From the NCBI GenBank assembly GCA_025963725.1, contig JAOQAE010000006.1, forward strand, positions 620,001 through 684,000: a stretch of DNA of 64,000 bases, in the 5' to 3' direction. The position numbers and the translations under genes are program-made. Below the pieces are notes generated by a model. It did not search any database. It was not told the origin of the DNA and worked only from the letters and a program-made list of their open reading frames with translations. This DNA is from Bacteroidota bacterium (GTDB lineage Bacteria > Bacteroidota > Bacteroidia > 2-12-FULL-35-15). Below are positions 19,455 through 28,379 of the stretch, in pieces (position 1 is the first letter of the stretch; each line of letters opens with the position of its first letter).

Positions 19455-20195
19455 ATGATACACACATACCGTTTCAACTATTATCTCCTGTTTTTTTTAT
19501 CGGCATCCGTTTTAAGCGGCTGCATGAACTATAGAAAGCTGCTGACGGATGAGGTTGTTCTGAAAGACGGGAACTCCCAGACAGGCACTATCCTGAAATG
19601 CGACTCTGTTATTCTGAAGATCAAGCAAATTGATGAATCCATCCGCATCATTCCATGGACTGCAGTTGATACCGTACAGGGGAAAAAACTAAAAACATTG
19701 TGGCTGGGCGCCAACCTTGGCTATTACAAAGCCCCTTATTTTTCGGTGTTCCGGAACACGCCCGAAGCTGCCGAAGGTATCGGCTTTCAGCTGAAGGCCG
19801 GGATAGCCCTGAGAGGAACCAACCTGTACTATCTCCACCTGGAACACATCCCGGGAAGGCCTTACCCTGTTACCAAATATGGCTTCGGCTGGCAGCATTA
19901 CCTCGGGCAAAGCACGTACATCCGGAAAAATACTTTTTTCACCGGCGCAGAGCTGAACCTTCTGAATGCAAAATTCAACAACGGGCCGCAGCTTACGCTC
20001 GAGCCTTTTACCGGCTATGAAAGAAGGCTGAACCAGCAGCTTCGCATCCATTTTAAGTTCGGACTCCAGTTCAACCTTGCGAACAAGAACAGCCAGGCGG
20101 GAGTAAACCTTACCGTCGGACTGCATTTCATGAAGCGGAACTTTAAAAAATATTACGAGACCCTGAACCGGGAGCACAGGTTGCCACGAAAGTGA
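19455..20195 (+). CDS. Lipoprotein with beta-rich C-terminus, unknown
   Basis: 246 residues. A lipoprotein signal with lipobox VLSGC (residues about 19-23) is followed by a small beta domain (VLKDGNSQTGTILKCDSVILKI). The C-terminal half has alternating hydrophobic and polar strands (LGANLGYYKA, LKAGIALRG, FKFGLQFNLA, VNLTVGLHF) resembling an outer-membrane barrel. The last 4 bases overlap the start of the CotH-like gene (GTGA), so the two are translationally coupled and probably act together at the cell surface (inference). Confidence 0.7.
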   Translation: MIHTYRFNYYLLFFLSASVLSGCMNYRKLLTDEVVLKDGNSQTGTILKCDSVILKIKQIDESIRIIPWTAVDTVQGKKLKTLWLGANLGYYKAPYFSVFRNTPEAAEGIGFQLKAGIALRGTNLYYLHLEHIPGRPYPVTKYGFGWQHYLGQSTYIRKNTFFTGAELNLLNAKFNNGPQLTLEPFTGYERRLNQQLRIHFKFGLQFNLANKNSQAGVNLTVGLHFMKRNFKKYYETLNREHRLPRK

Positions 20196-21778
20196 AAAAA
20201 TTACTCGCACATATTATTTTTTTCTTCAGCCTCGGCGCAACCGCTCAAACCGGCGCGCTGGTGTTCAACGATTCCATCCTGCACAACCTTACCATCCAAA
20301 CGGATCTCGGTGCAAACTGGTTTGATACCCTTGAACATGATTTCGCACAGAACTTTGCGAACCCTTCGCTTTATCCTGAAATCTACCATACATGCGATGT
20401 TTCCTGGGACGGGATCGCACTCAGCAACTGCGGCTTCCGTGAAAAAGGAAATGCGTCGAATTCGCTGACCACCTTCGGGCGAAAAAAACCATTGAAAATT
20501 TCCTTTGATGAATTCAGCAACCAGGAGCTCGACGGCTTAAAGAAGATCAATCTCAATAATTTCACCAACGACCCTTCGCTGGTCCACGATGCTCTTTCAC
20601 TCAGGCTTTTCAGGGATGCAGGGCTGATAGCGCCGAGAACATCCTACGCCAAAGTATGGATCAACGGAGAATACATCGGGGTATATGCTGTGATCGAGAA
20701 CGTGGATAAAACATTTCTTAAGTTCCAGTTCGGCAGCAGCAATAACGATGGCAACCTCTACAAAACAGACAGGGGCGCCGGCGTTCCGCTGAACTGGCTG
20801 GGGCCCGATCCGGCAGGATACAAAGAGCAGGGCATGAAGCTGACAACAAATGAAAGCACCGATGACTGGACAAAGCTGATCAGCTTCATCGACCTGCTCA
20901 ACAACGACCATTCCGATGATTTCAGGCAAAAGCTGGAAAGTGTTTTTGATGTTCATTCTTATTTAAAGGTGCTGGCCATTGAAAAATGCATCAGGAGCTG
21001 GGACAGCTATTGGGGAGGCGGTAATAATTTTTACCTGTATGAGCATCCAGATGGAAAGATCCGCTGGATCCCCTGGGATATGAATGAAACATTCCAGGAT
21101 ATAAAAATAATAGGCGGCCTCACTCCCCTGCTGGACGGATATCTTGTGCCCACCAACAAATTTGATGAGCGCCCTTTGCTGAAGCGCATCTTTGAAATTG
21201 AAGAATACCGCAACGAATACCTTGACTATGCATGCAGGCTGATCCAGACCGATTTTACACTGCACCATCTCGGAAACTATATCCTCGGACAGCACAACCT
21301 GGTGGATGAAGCCTATAAGGCCGACCCGAACAAATACAACACCTATGGCGCATTCGAGCGTTCGCTCACCGATTACAACCAGGATGCGGTTTCGCTTACC
21401 CATTCGGGGTATGTGCTCAGGATCAACTACCCGGGTATTTATCCGTTCATCCAGTCGCAACGGGAATGGGCATCGGAACAGCTGGGCGGCTGGGACTATG
21501 ATTGCAGGATCGAAGACAATACGGTTTACAGCCTGTTCATTTATCCCAACCCGGCTAATGGTTATGTGAATATACAGAGCGACTCCGCTTCCGATTTTGA
21601 ATACGCACAATTCAGGCTTTACGACTTCACAGGAAAATTATACAGGAGCACAAAGTACGAGCTCATCACAGGAAGTTATTATACATTACCGCTGGAAGAG
21701 ATCCCCTCCGGCATTTATCTGCTGATCAAAAACTCCGCAGACGGCCGCATAGGCAGGGCAAGGCTGGTGATCCCGTAA
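20192..21778 (+). CDS. CotH-like kinase domain protein with T9SS sorting domain
   Basis: 528 residues, GTG start overlapping the previous stop by 4 bp. Signal peptide MKKLLAHIIFFFSLGATAQ. The CotH fold spans about 60-400: FREKGNASNSLTTFGRKKPL, LNNFTNDPSLVHDALSLRLF, VWINGEYIGVYAVIENVDKTF and RWIPWDMNETF, all typical of CotH spore-coat-kinase relatives. The C-terminal 80 residues (YPNPANGYVNIQS to SGIYLLIK) form a type A T9SS sorting domain. In spores CotH phosphorylates coat proteins. Here a secreted enzyme or structural role is inferred. A bidirectional terminator follows. Confidence 0.85.
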   Translation: MKKLLAHIIFFFSLGATAQTGALVFNDSILHNLTIQTDLGANWFDTLEHDFAQNFANPSLYPEIYHTCDVSWDGIALSNCGFREKGNASNSLTTFGRKKPLKISFDEFSNQELDGLKKINLNNFTNDPSLVHDALSLRLFRDAGLIAPRTSYAKVWINGEYIGVYAVIENVDKTFLKFQFGSSNNDGNLYKTDRGAGVPLNWLGPDPAGYKEQGMKLTTNESTDDWTKLISFIDLLNNDHSDDFRQKLESVFDVHSYLKVLAIEKCIRSWDSYWGGGNNFYLYEHPDGKIRWIPWDMNETFQDIKIIGGLTPLLDGYLVPTNKFDERPLLKRIFEIEEYRNEYLDYACRLIQTDFTLHHLGNYILGQHNLVDEAYKADPNKYNTYGAFERSLTDYNQDAVSLTHSGYVLRINYPGIYPFIQSQREWASEQLGGWDYDCRIEDNTVYSLFIYPNPANGYVNIQSDSASDFEYAQFRLYDFTGKLYRSTKYELITGSYYTLPLEEIPSGIYLLIKNSADGRIGRARLVIP

Positions 21779-21783
21779 TAAAA

Positions 21784-21809
21784 AAAGGGATAAGTTTCCT
21801 TATCCCTTT
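21784..21809. terminator. Bidirectional terminator between convergent genes
   Basis: AAAGGGATAAG and CTTATCCCTTT, a perfect 11-bp stem with a TTTC loop, lying between the CotH-like gene and the leftward miniprotein gene. Confidence 0.85.
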
Positions 21810-21828
21810 CTCATACCTCATTATTCGT

Positions 21829-22155
21829 TTAATAGCAATTAACTCCGATCAGCTCACCTTCGCATCCGAAATCAACAGAGGCCACAAGCACCTGGAAGAA
21901 AGGGCATGGACCTGTTCCGCTGCACTTCGGGCGGGCAGTGAATGTTACCCTGTAGGTAAATCCCTGCACGAAGCAAATTCCCGTTACATCGGTGGTTGCT
22001 GAAATATCGTAATCACCGTTGTACTGCTGCAGGCATTCGTGCGCCGCACCGCGGGCCCTGCCTTCAAGCGAATTTTCGTTGGTAGATTGCGCACGCGCAG
22101 TTGTTAAGAACAACAGCATACATAAAACGGATATCACTACATTGATCTTTTTCAT
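21829..22155 (-). CDS. Secreted six-cysteine miniprotein, copy A
   Basis: 108 residues: signal peptide MKKINVVISVLCMLLFLTTA with cleavage near ARAQ, then an 85-residue mature domain. Six cysteines (HEC, GIC, PKC, GPC, FGC and the penultimate NCY) could form three disulfides. Shared phrases with copy B include SLEGRARGAAHECLQ, CFVQGF and VDFGCEGE. Two in-frame paralogues side by side show that it is a real gene. I recognise no known family; the size, export and Cys pattern resemble small secreted effectors or inhibitors, but that is only a resemblance. Confidence 0.8.
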   Translation of the reverse strand: MKKINVVISVLCMLLFLTTARAQSTNENSLEGRARGAAHECLQQYNGDYDISATTDVTGICFVQGFTYRVTFTARPKCSGTGPCPFFQVLVASVDFGCEGELIGVNCY

Positions 22156-22202
22156 GATTTTAAGTTTTAGAGGGTTAGATTAGTTGTATTCCAGTGTAAT
22201 TT

Positions 22203-22532
22203 TTAATAGCAGGTAACGGCAAGGATCTCACCTTCGCAGCCGAAATCAACTGTTGCAACAAGCCTTGTAGGGAATGCAGGACAAGGGCCCTGTCCGTTGC
22301 ATTTAGGGCCGGCATAAAAGGATACCCTGTAGATAAAGCCCTGCACAAAGCAAATGCTTACAGGATCGGTGGAGGCTGTGATCTCGTACGTGCCGTTGTG
22401 GTAAGGCTGAAGACATTCGTGCGCCGCACCGCGGGCCCTGCCTTCGAGTGAATTGTCGTTTGATTGCGCTTTGGCAGTTGTTAAGAACAGCAACATGCAC
22501 AGAACTGATAATACTGAAGTGATCTTTTTCAT
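22203..22532 (-). CDS. Secreted six-cysteine miniprotein, copy B
   Basis: 109 residues, roughly two thirds identical to the neighbour at 21829-22155, with the same signal peptide style, the same six cysteines and the same Tyr C-terminus. The gap between the two is 47 bp, so they form a tandem pair, probably co-transcribed with copy B first. Differences cluster in the segment between the second and fourth cysteines, the likely recognition loop (inference). Origin by tandem duplication. Confidence 0.8.
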   Translation of the reverse strand: MKKITSVLSVLCMLLFLTTAKAQSNDNSLEGRARGAAHECLQPYHNGTYEITASTDPVSICFVQGFIYRVSFYAGPKCNGQGPCPAFPTRLVATVDFGCEGEILAVTCY

Positions 22533-22615
22533 GGGAATTGTGTTTAAGGGTTAGTATAAATTTATTTATAGCTAAGTTATTGAACACACACTCCCTTTCA
22601 AAATAGTTGCCTGAA

Positions 22616-22635
22616 AATGGGTATTTCTACCCATT
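22616..22635 (-). terminator. Hairpin after the TraB/GumN gene
   Basis: AATGGGTA and TACCCATT with a TTTC loop, a perfect 8-bp stem followed on the minus strand by TTTT; 36 bp beyond the stop at 22672. A weak intrinsic terminator. Confidence 0.5.
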
Positions 22636-22671
22636 AAAACGTCCTGATATACACATTGCAACATACAAGGC

Positions 22672-25600
22672 CTAATCGTCACCTTCATAGGAATAATCAT
22701 CATAAGAATTCCAATACGAGGTCTTTACACGTTTCCTTCCGTTCATGCTCAGCTCATAGCAGACCTCATTTACAATTTTATCGATATCGTCATTGGCATA
22801 GATGATCTTTGAGCTGGCGCTGCTTCTCTGTTCAAACACGGTGCTGTCCTTCGGCTGGTAAACAAGGAAATTCAGCTTCACACGGCTTCCATCCTTGTTT
22901 GCCGAGCGGTAAAAATATACGTAGCCCGACTGCTCTTTCCCCTGGATATAACGGGATCCGATAAAGCGGATGCTGTCGGAAGGAATATCCGTATCGCCGA
23001 AAAGCTGCGCCTTTACCAGCTCCTGCTGGCTGCGGTATTCCGGGCTGATCCTGCCGAGCTGCCCGATCCTCTTCAATGCCGTATAGATCCCCACTCTTGT
23101 TTTAAGGTCCTTCGCCAGGTTATTGATCATTGTATCCGGCACGTCCTGCTTATTTTTCAGCAGGATGCCGACCAGCGCGAGCTTAAACTCATCGCTCTTT
23201 GTTTTCATTGCCTTGCTAAAGAATGCCTTCACTGAAGGATCGGCATAAGAAGGCGCGAGCAGGTTGCAGTAATCCACCAGCAACGAATTAACGGAAACAC
23301 TATAGTTTGTGCTCCTTGCGGCCTCTTCGGCAGCTATTGCTGCGGCTAATGCAGCCTCGTACATCGCCTTTGATTCGGAATCGCCGCCACTGTAATTGCC
23401 GTAATCGATGTTGCTGCCGCTGCTGCCGTTATTCTGCCCGTTCTCCTCCTGGGTGATCTGTCTTTTCAGCTCTTCATTGGCCTGGCGGAGCATGTCTTTT
23501 TTTGATGCTTCGTAAAGCTTCGGAGAGATCATTGCCGAATCCAGCAACACGCTCATCAGGCTGTAAATGCCGGCCTTGTATTCGGGATAGCGCGCAATGT
23601 CGAGCAGCTGCGGGAACAGCGAACGCGCCAGCTTCAGTGAATCATAAAAAGGGCTGAAAATACCCGCTATGGCGTACTCGTTATTCGACAGGGGGCTGTC
23701 GCCGGCAAGCGACAGCATAAAGGCCTTTGTTGCCGCTTCTGTTTTCTGGGCGGAAAGCGCACGGAGTATGGCAAGCTGCAGCGAAGCAGAATCCGTGTAC
23801 TTCTGGTACTCATTTTTCAGGAAGCCTGCAATAGCAGGATCCTTAAGGCTTCCAAGCTCCTCCAGCAATGTTACCTTCACATCGGAGGACACATTATTGA
23901 AGTCCGGCCCGCCGATGAATTTAATAAGTAATGGCGCGTGCTTGTCCTCAAATACAATGCTTGAAGCGAGGGCATTCACTTTTTCACGCGTAGCGCTGTC
24001 CTTTGAAACGGCATTTTCCAGGAACTCCGCTGTTTTATCCTCAAAGATCGACCTGCCGATCACCGTATCGGCAGGCATAAATGTATCATAGAATGTGCTT
24101 ATCCAGGGGCTTGGGCCGGAAACGGAATCGATCGTTGTCTGAAGCGTATACAGCAGCCCGCTCTTCAGCAGAATCCTCGTTTTGATCTGTTTGAACGAGT
24201 TGGTATCGCTGAGAATGAGATCGAGGCCCTGCACGCCATTCTTTTCAAAACGCTTTTTTTCACGGATGTGCAGTGAAGTGCTTTCGAGGTAATAATCGGT
24301 GCGGGTTTTCCAGAACGCATCCGGCGACTTATCCATCCTGTAATCGTTGCATTTCATCAGGCTGACCTCTACGGATTCAGGCGTTCCCGGCGACTCGACC
24401 GTTTGGCTTCGGTTCCAGCTTAAATAGGGCGCAGGCCTCAGCGCAGCATAGCGCATCGGGTTGGCAAGGCCTTCGAGAACTGATCTCTGCCTTTCCTTAT
24501 AATCGGTGGTAACGCTGTAATAAAACGCCGTATCCTTATACGTTGCCATTGAATCGTGTTTGAATTCCTTAAACTTCAGGGAATTAAAGAACGGAAGAGG
24601 GCTTTGCTTTTCGTTGGAGCTGCGGGCCAGCAAAAAATACTCAGGGCCTTTCATCACGATCCGGAAATGAAGGTATGCGCCGCTGCTTTTTTTCTTTGCA
24701 GTTACATCGATGCTTGGCAGGGAAAGATAGGTACCTGTTTTTTTATCCTGCAGCTCGTACCCGAGTGATTTGCAGAACTCATTTGAAAGCTGGGAAAGCT
24801 CGAACGTATCTTCTTCTATGTAGTAATAATCATTGAGGAGCGAGCGGGTGAACATATAAAAATTATATCCTTCGCCGGCTGTTACGCGTTCCTGCTGGTA
24901 GCCTGCCGCCGCCGGCTTTTCAACTGCATAATTTGCCGGAAGTGAAAGCTCGTAGCCGCCGGAAGCCGGCGCATACGCCACCCAGTTGCTGCTTTTTGAC
25001 CGTTCCTTAAACGTGATGGATTTAAAGAAGCGGTCGATCTCCGGGCTTTTCACATACTCGCCGGTACCGGACACTTTAAATATGGAGATGTACTGGTTGG
25101 AAACAAAGATGCGGTAGCGCTGCAGGTCGCCCCTTCTGGTCCTGTTCATGATCTCGAAGCCGGGATCGCCATTGTTGGCGGTGATCGCTTCTTTCTTAAG
25201 GATCTTGCCCGGGATGCTTTCATAAAGAAGGCTGTCGATCCTCCTCACCTGGAATGCCTGGTCCTGCTCCATCAGCAGCCCGTAATTCCGGATGCGCTTC
25301 ACCATGTAATACGAGCCGTTCACCATATCCGTATAGAGATAGGAATCCATCTGGTCGAAACCGGCCATTGCAAACAGCTTTCCGGGCGCTTCCACCCTGA
25401 ATGACGAATCGCTTGCAGTTATTGTTTGGTACGTGAGCGGCGTATGCTCGTTCTCGAAGCGGCCCATTTCCTTAATGCTCTTTTTCGAAACGCTGCTTAT
25501 CACAGGCTTCACGGTATAGCCCATTTTCCTGAGAAGGCTGATCACGCCTGCGTTGCCGGGAAGGTGCGCAGCGCCAATGGCTGTGAACAGCGTTTTCATC

Positions 25601-26385
25601 TTCATGAGGGAATCCATGTGGTTAGCCATGATCACATTCCGCTCGGTAAGCATGTATTTTTCGAAGTTCTTCGACTGGTACGACAGCTTGTTGAGCGAAT
25701 CCAGCGCATCGAGGTCGCCATTCCTGTAGGCATCCTCAATTTTATCCCCCATACCGTAGGATGATACCGAGCGCTGCCTGATCACGCCGTCCTCATCGGG
25801 CATGGACGCCTTTACAAGCATTTCCATGCTTGTTTTAAAATCCTCGAGCGCCACTACCTTGCGGTTCGATTTTTTCGCTGCCTGGAAAATGAACAGGTCG
25901 AGGTAGGTTTGCTCCTCGAAATTTTCGGAATAACCGCCATTGAAGCGGTACAGCAGGCTGTTCACATTTTCGGGCTCGCGGGCGATCTGCCCCTTGATGA
26001 ATTTGTTGCGTGGAACGGTAAAATCAAACGCCTTTTCATAAAAGCCGGTATTGTTGCTTCCTGTGAAGTAACTGCCGAGGTAATTCCTGTTCATCATCGA
26101 CATGCCTTCCGACATGATCTCCGAAAGCCAGGTTTCGGGATTTGTTTCGAGCGCCACCACCTCTGCGCTTTTGAGGCCTTCAAAAAATGCATCGCTCAGG
26201 TGGAATGCCACTTTCTTGCTCACATGCATGGTGCCATACAGGTAAGAGGGCTTTGAAAGGCCGTTGCCGGAGATCTCCCACAAAAGCGAAGGATAGGCGC
26301 CCGTTTGCGACCTCGCAGAAAGCTGGGTGCAGGCAATGAGCAGGAACAGGAATGCGGAACGCAGGGAGAAGCGGAATAATTTCAT
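22672..26385 (-). CDS. Giant TraB/GumN-domain secreted protein
   Basis: 1237 residues with a signal peptide (MKLFRFSLRSAFLFLLIACT). Residues about 30-310 form a TraB/GumN domain: the GTMH motif at 51-54, VVALETNPE near E80 and the closing FTAIGAAHLPGNAGVISLLRK. These conserved acidic and histidine residues are those proposed for metal-dependent proteolysis in the TIKI/TraB family. TraB/GumN proteins are usually near 300 residues. The extra 900 here contain repeated beta-rich segments (about 310-790) and a helical HEAT-like part (about 800-1200) with an AAAIAAEEAA stretch. Ends in an acidic tail. Role unknown. Confidence 0.8.
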   Translation of the reverse strand: MKLFRFSLRSAFLFLLIACTQLSARSQTGAYPSLLWEISGNGLSKPSYLYGTMHVSKKVAFHLSDAFFEGLKSAEVVALETNPETWLSEIMSEGMSMMNRNYLGSYFTGSNNTGFYEKAFDFTVPRNKFIKGQIAREPENVNSLLYRFNGGYSENFEEQTYLDLFIFQAAKKSNRKVVALEDFKTSMEMLVKASMPDEDGVIRQRSVSSYGMGDKIEDAYRNGDLDALDSLNKLSYQSKNFEKYMLTERNVIMANHMDSLMKMKTLFTAIGAAHLPGNAGVISLLRKMGYTVKPVISSVSKKSIKEMGRFENEHTPLTYQTITASDSSFRVEAPGKLFAMAGFDQMDSYLYTDMVNGSYYMVKRIRNYGLLMEQDQAFQVRRIDSLLYESIPGKILKKEAITANNGDPGFEIMNRTRRGDLQRYRIFVSNQYISIFKVSGTGEYVKSPEIDRFFKSITFKERSKSSNWVAYAPASGGYELSLPANYAVEKPAAAGYQQERVTAGEGYNFYMFTRSLLNDYYYIEEDTFELSQLSNEFCKSLGYELQDKKTGTYLSLPSIDVTAKKKSSGAYLHFRIVMKGPEYFLLARSSNEKQSPLPFFNSLKFKEFKHDSMATYKDTAFYYSVTTDYKERQRSVLEGLANPMRYAALRPAPYLSWNRSQTVESPGTPESVEVSLMKCNDYRMDKSPDAFWKTRTDYYLESTSLHIREKKRFEKNGVQGLDLILSDTNSFKQIKTRILLKSGLLYTLQTTIDSVSGPSPWISTFYDTFMPADTVIGRSIFEDKTAEFLENAVSKDSATREKVNALASSIVFEDKHAPLLIKFIGGPDFNNVSSDVKVTLLEELGSLKDPAIAGFLKNEYQKYTDSASLQLAILRALSAQKTEAATKAFMLSLAGDSPLSNNEYAIAGIFSPFYDSLKLARSLFPQLLDIARYPEYKAGIYSLMSVLLDSAMISPKLYEASKKDMLRQANEELKRQITQEENGQNNGSSGSNIDYGNYSGGDSESKAMYEAALAAAIAAEEAARSTNYSVSVNSLLVDYCNLLAPSYADPSVKAFFSKAMKTKSDEFKLALVGILLKNKQDVPDTMINNLAKDLKTRVGIYTALKRIGQLGRISPEYRSQQELVKAQLFGDTDIPSDSIRFIGSRYIQGKEQSGYVYFYRSANKDGSRVKLNFLVYQPKDSTVFEQRSSASSKIIYANDDIDKIVNEVCYELSMNGRKRVKTSYWNSYDDYSYEGDD

Positions 26386-26487
26386 AAAAGCGGCTGATAA
26401 AAGTTTGAGATCAAAAAAACCAGGATTGTTATCGGAAGGGTGTAATGATCAGCCCCAAATATCCGGATTTTTTCGCAATAAATAAAG

Positions 26488-28194
26488 CTATTCGAGCTTC
26501 ATATCTTTCACATTCAGCTGCAGGGAAACGCTTCCGTTGAACATATTTTCTTCAATGGCATAGCAGGCGCTGAACGGTTTTTTACGCAGCACATCATCAA
26601 AATGCTTTGCCTGTGAGAAGGCGATGGAAGGAAAGCAGGGCTCTTCATTTCCGTTTGGGACAATGTCCATTTTAAGGTGGTTGTTGCCTACAATGCGCAC
26701 GGTACCTTTATCAACGAGGCCCTTCGTCATGAACACCGGCGCCATGTTGCCCGGGCCGAAGGGTGAAAACTGGTTAAGGATGCGGAAGAACTTGGGCGTG
26801 ATATCACTCAGGCGGATCTCCTCGTCGATCTCGATCTCGGGCACCAGCATGTGGTCCTGGATGGTGGCGCTTACCACCTCCTCGAACTTTTGCTGGAAAG
26901 CGGCAAGGTTCTCGAGCTTCAGGGTTAGCCCGGCCGCGTATTTGTGACCGCCAAACTGCTCCAGCAGGTCGCTGCAGGCTTCAATGGCATCGTACACGTC
27001 AAAGTCCTTCACGCTGCGCGCGGAGCCTGTGGCCTTGCCGTTGGATTCGGTGAGGATGATGGTGGGGCGGTAATATTTTTCGATGAGGCGCGATGCAACA
27101 ATTCCCACAACGCCCTTGTGCCATTCGGAATGGAACAGCACGGTGCTTTTGCGCGTGGTGAGCTCGAGGTTCCCTTCGATCATGCTCAGCGCATGCTGCG
27201 TAATGGTGACGTCGATGCTCCTTCTTTCGGTGTTGGTGATGTTGATGTTCCTGCCGTTCTCCGCGGCGCCGGCATGGTCGTCGCAAATGAGCAGGTCCAC
27301 GGCGTTGCGCCCTGTTTCCAGCCGTCCTGCGGCATTGATGCGGGGGCCGATGGTAAACACCAGCTCGTTGATGGTGACTTCCTTTTTAATGTTCGCCAGC
27401 TCGAGGATAGCTTTGATGCCTTTACGCGGCGCCTTGTTGATCTGCTGCAGCCCGAAATAGCAGAGGATGCGGTTCTCCCCGACGATGGGCACAAGGTCGG
27501 AGGCGATGGAGATCGCGGTAAGGTCTAAATACTGCTCCAGCTCCGAAAAAGGGATATTGTTCCTGAGCGCATAGGCCTGCACCAGCTTGAACCCCACTCC
27601 GCAGCCGCAAAGCTCATCGAATGGATAGTTACAATCGCTGCGCTTCGGATCGAGCACGGCCGCTGCATCCGGCAGGGTATCGCCCGGACGGTGGTGGTCG
27701 CAGATGATAAAATCGATCCCGCGCTCTTTTGCATACGCCACCTTGTCGATGGCCTTGATGCCGCAGTCGAGCGCGATGATCAGGCTGAAATTATTTTCTT
27801 TCGCAAAGTCGATTCCCATGAAGGAAATGCCATATCCTTCGGCATAGCGGTCAGGAATGTAAAAGTCGATGGCGGGATGGTAATTTTTCAGAAAGGTATA
27901 CACGAGGGAAACGGCAGTGGTGCCGTCCACATCATAATCGCCGTACACAAGGATCTTCTCGTTGTTCCTTATTGCCCGCTCCAAACGCTCAATGGCCTTG
28001 TCCATATCCTTCATTAAAAAAGGGTCGTGCAGGGAGTCGAGGGAAGGACGGAAAAACTTCTTTGCTTCTTCGAATGTATGAATGCCGCGCTGCACCAGCA
28101 GGTTGGCCAGCACTTTATCGATACCGAGCTCTTTTGCCAGGCTGCTTACAATTGCTTCATCGGCACCCGGCTTTACTACCCACCTTTTTTCCAT
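26488..28194 (-). CDS. recJ: Single-stranded-DNA-specific exonuclease RecJ
   Basis: 568 residues, degrading single-stranded DNA 5' to 3' in recombination and mismatch repair. DHH phosphoesterase motifs: VYGDYDVDGTTA (about 84-95), IIALDCG, ICDHHRPGD; a DHHA1 domain with FGGHKYAAGLTL; and a C-terminal OB-fold part (GPGNMAPVF). The ATG at 28194 (MEKRWVVKPG) is preferred over an in-frame GTG at 28218, which adds eight residues of no value. Length normal for the family. Confidence 0.95.
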   Translation of the reverse strand: MEKRWVVKPGADEAIVSSLAKELGIDKVLANLLVQRGIHTFEEAKKFFRPSLDSLHDPFLMKDMDKAIERLERAIRNNEKILVYGDYDVDGTTAVSLVYTFLKNYHPAIDFYIPDRYAEGYGISFMGIDFAKENNFSLIIALDCGIKAIDKVAYAKERGIDFIICDHHRPGDTLPDAAAVLDPKRSDCNYPFDELCGCGVGFKLVQAYALRNNIPFSELEQYLDLTAISIASDLVPIVGENRILCYFGLQQINKAPRKGIKAILELANIKKEVTINELVFTIGPRINAAGRLETGRNAVDLLICDDHAGAAENGRNINITNTERRSIDVTITQHALSMIEGNLELTTRKSTVLFHSEWHKGVVGIVASRLIEKYYRPTIILTESNGKATGSARSVKDFDVYDAIEACSDLLEQFGGHKYAAGLTLKLENLAAFQQKFEEVVSATIQDHMLVPEIEIDEEIRLSDITPKFFRILNQFSPFGPGNMAPVFMTKGLVDKGTVRIVGNNHLKMDIVPNGNEEPCFPSIAFSQAKHFDDVLRKKPFSACYAIEENMFNGSVSLQLNVKDMKLE

Positions 28195-28379
28195 ACGTTT
28201 TTCGCCAGTTACAATCACAGAGATCCGTTAATTAAAGTATTGTTGTGTTCTTAGCGTAAAATTAAGAAAATTGGAGCGGTTATGCGGTGATGTTGATAAT
28301 TTGCTACTATTCATAGTACAAATTCCGTGATGTAGCCTGTGGCACAAACTTGTTCCCCGGAACATTAAAATCCACCGGC

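Noticed and set aside
28317-28327. A fourth partial copy (TACAAATTCCG) of the shared 26-bp element before the 28380 gene
   Set aside because: Only the first half matches and the CTTACAT end is missing; the spacing to a -7 box does not fit.
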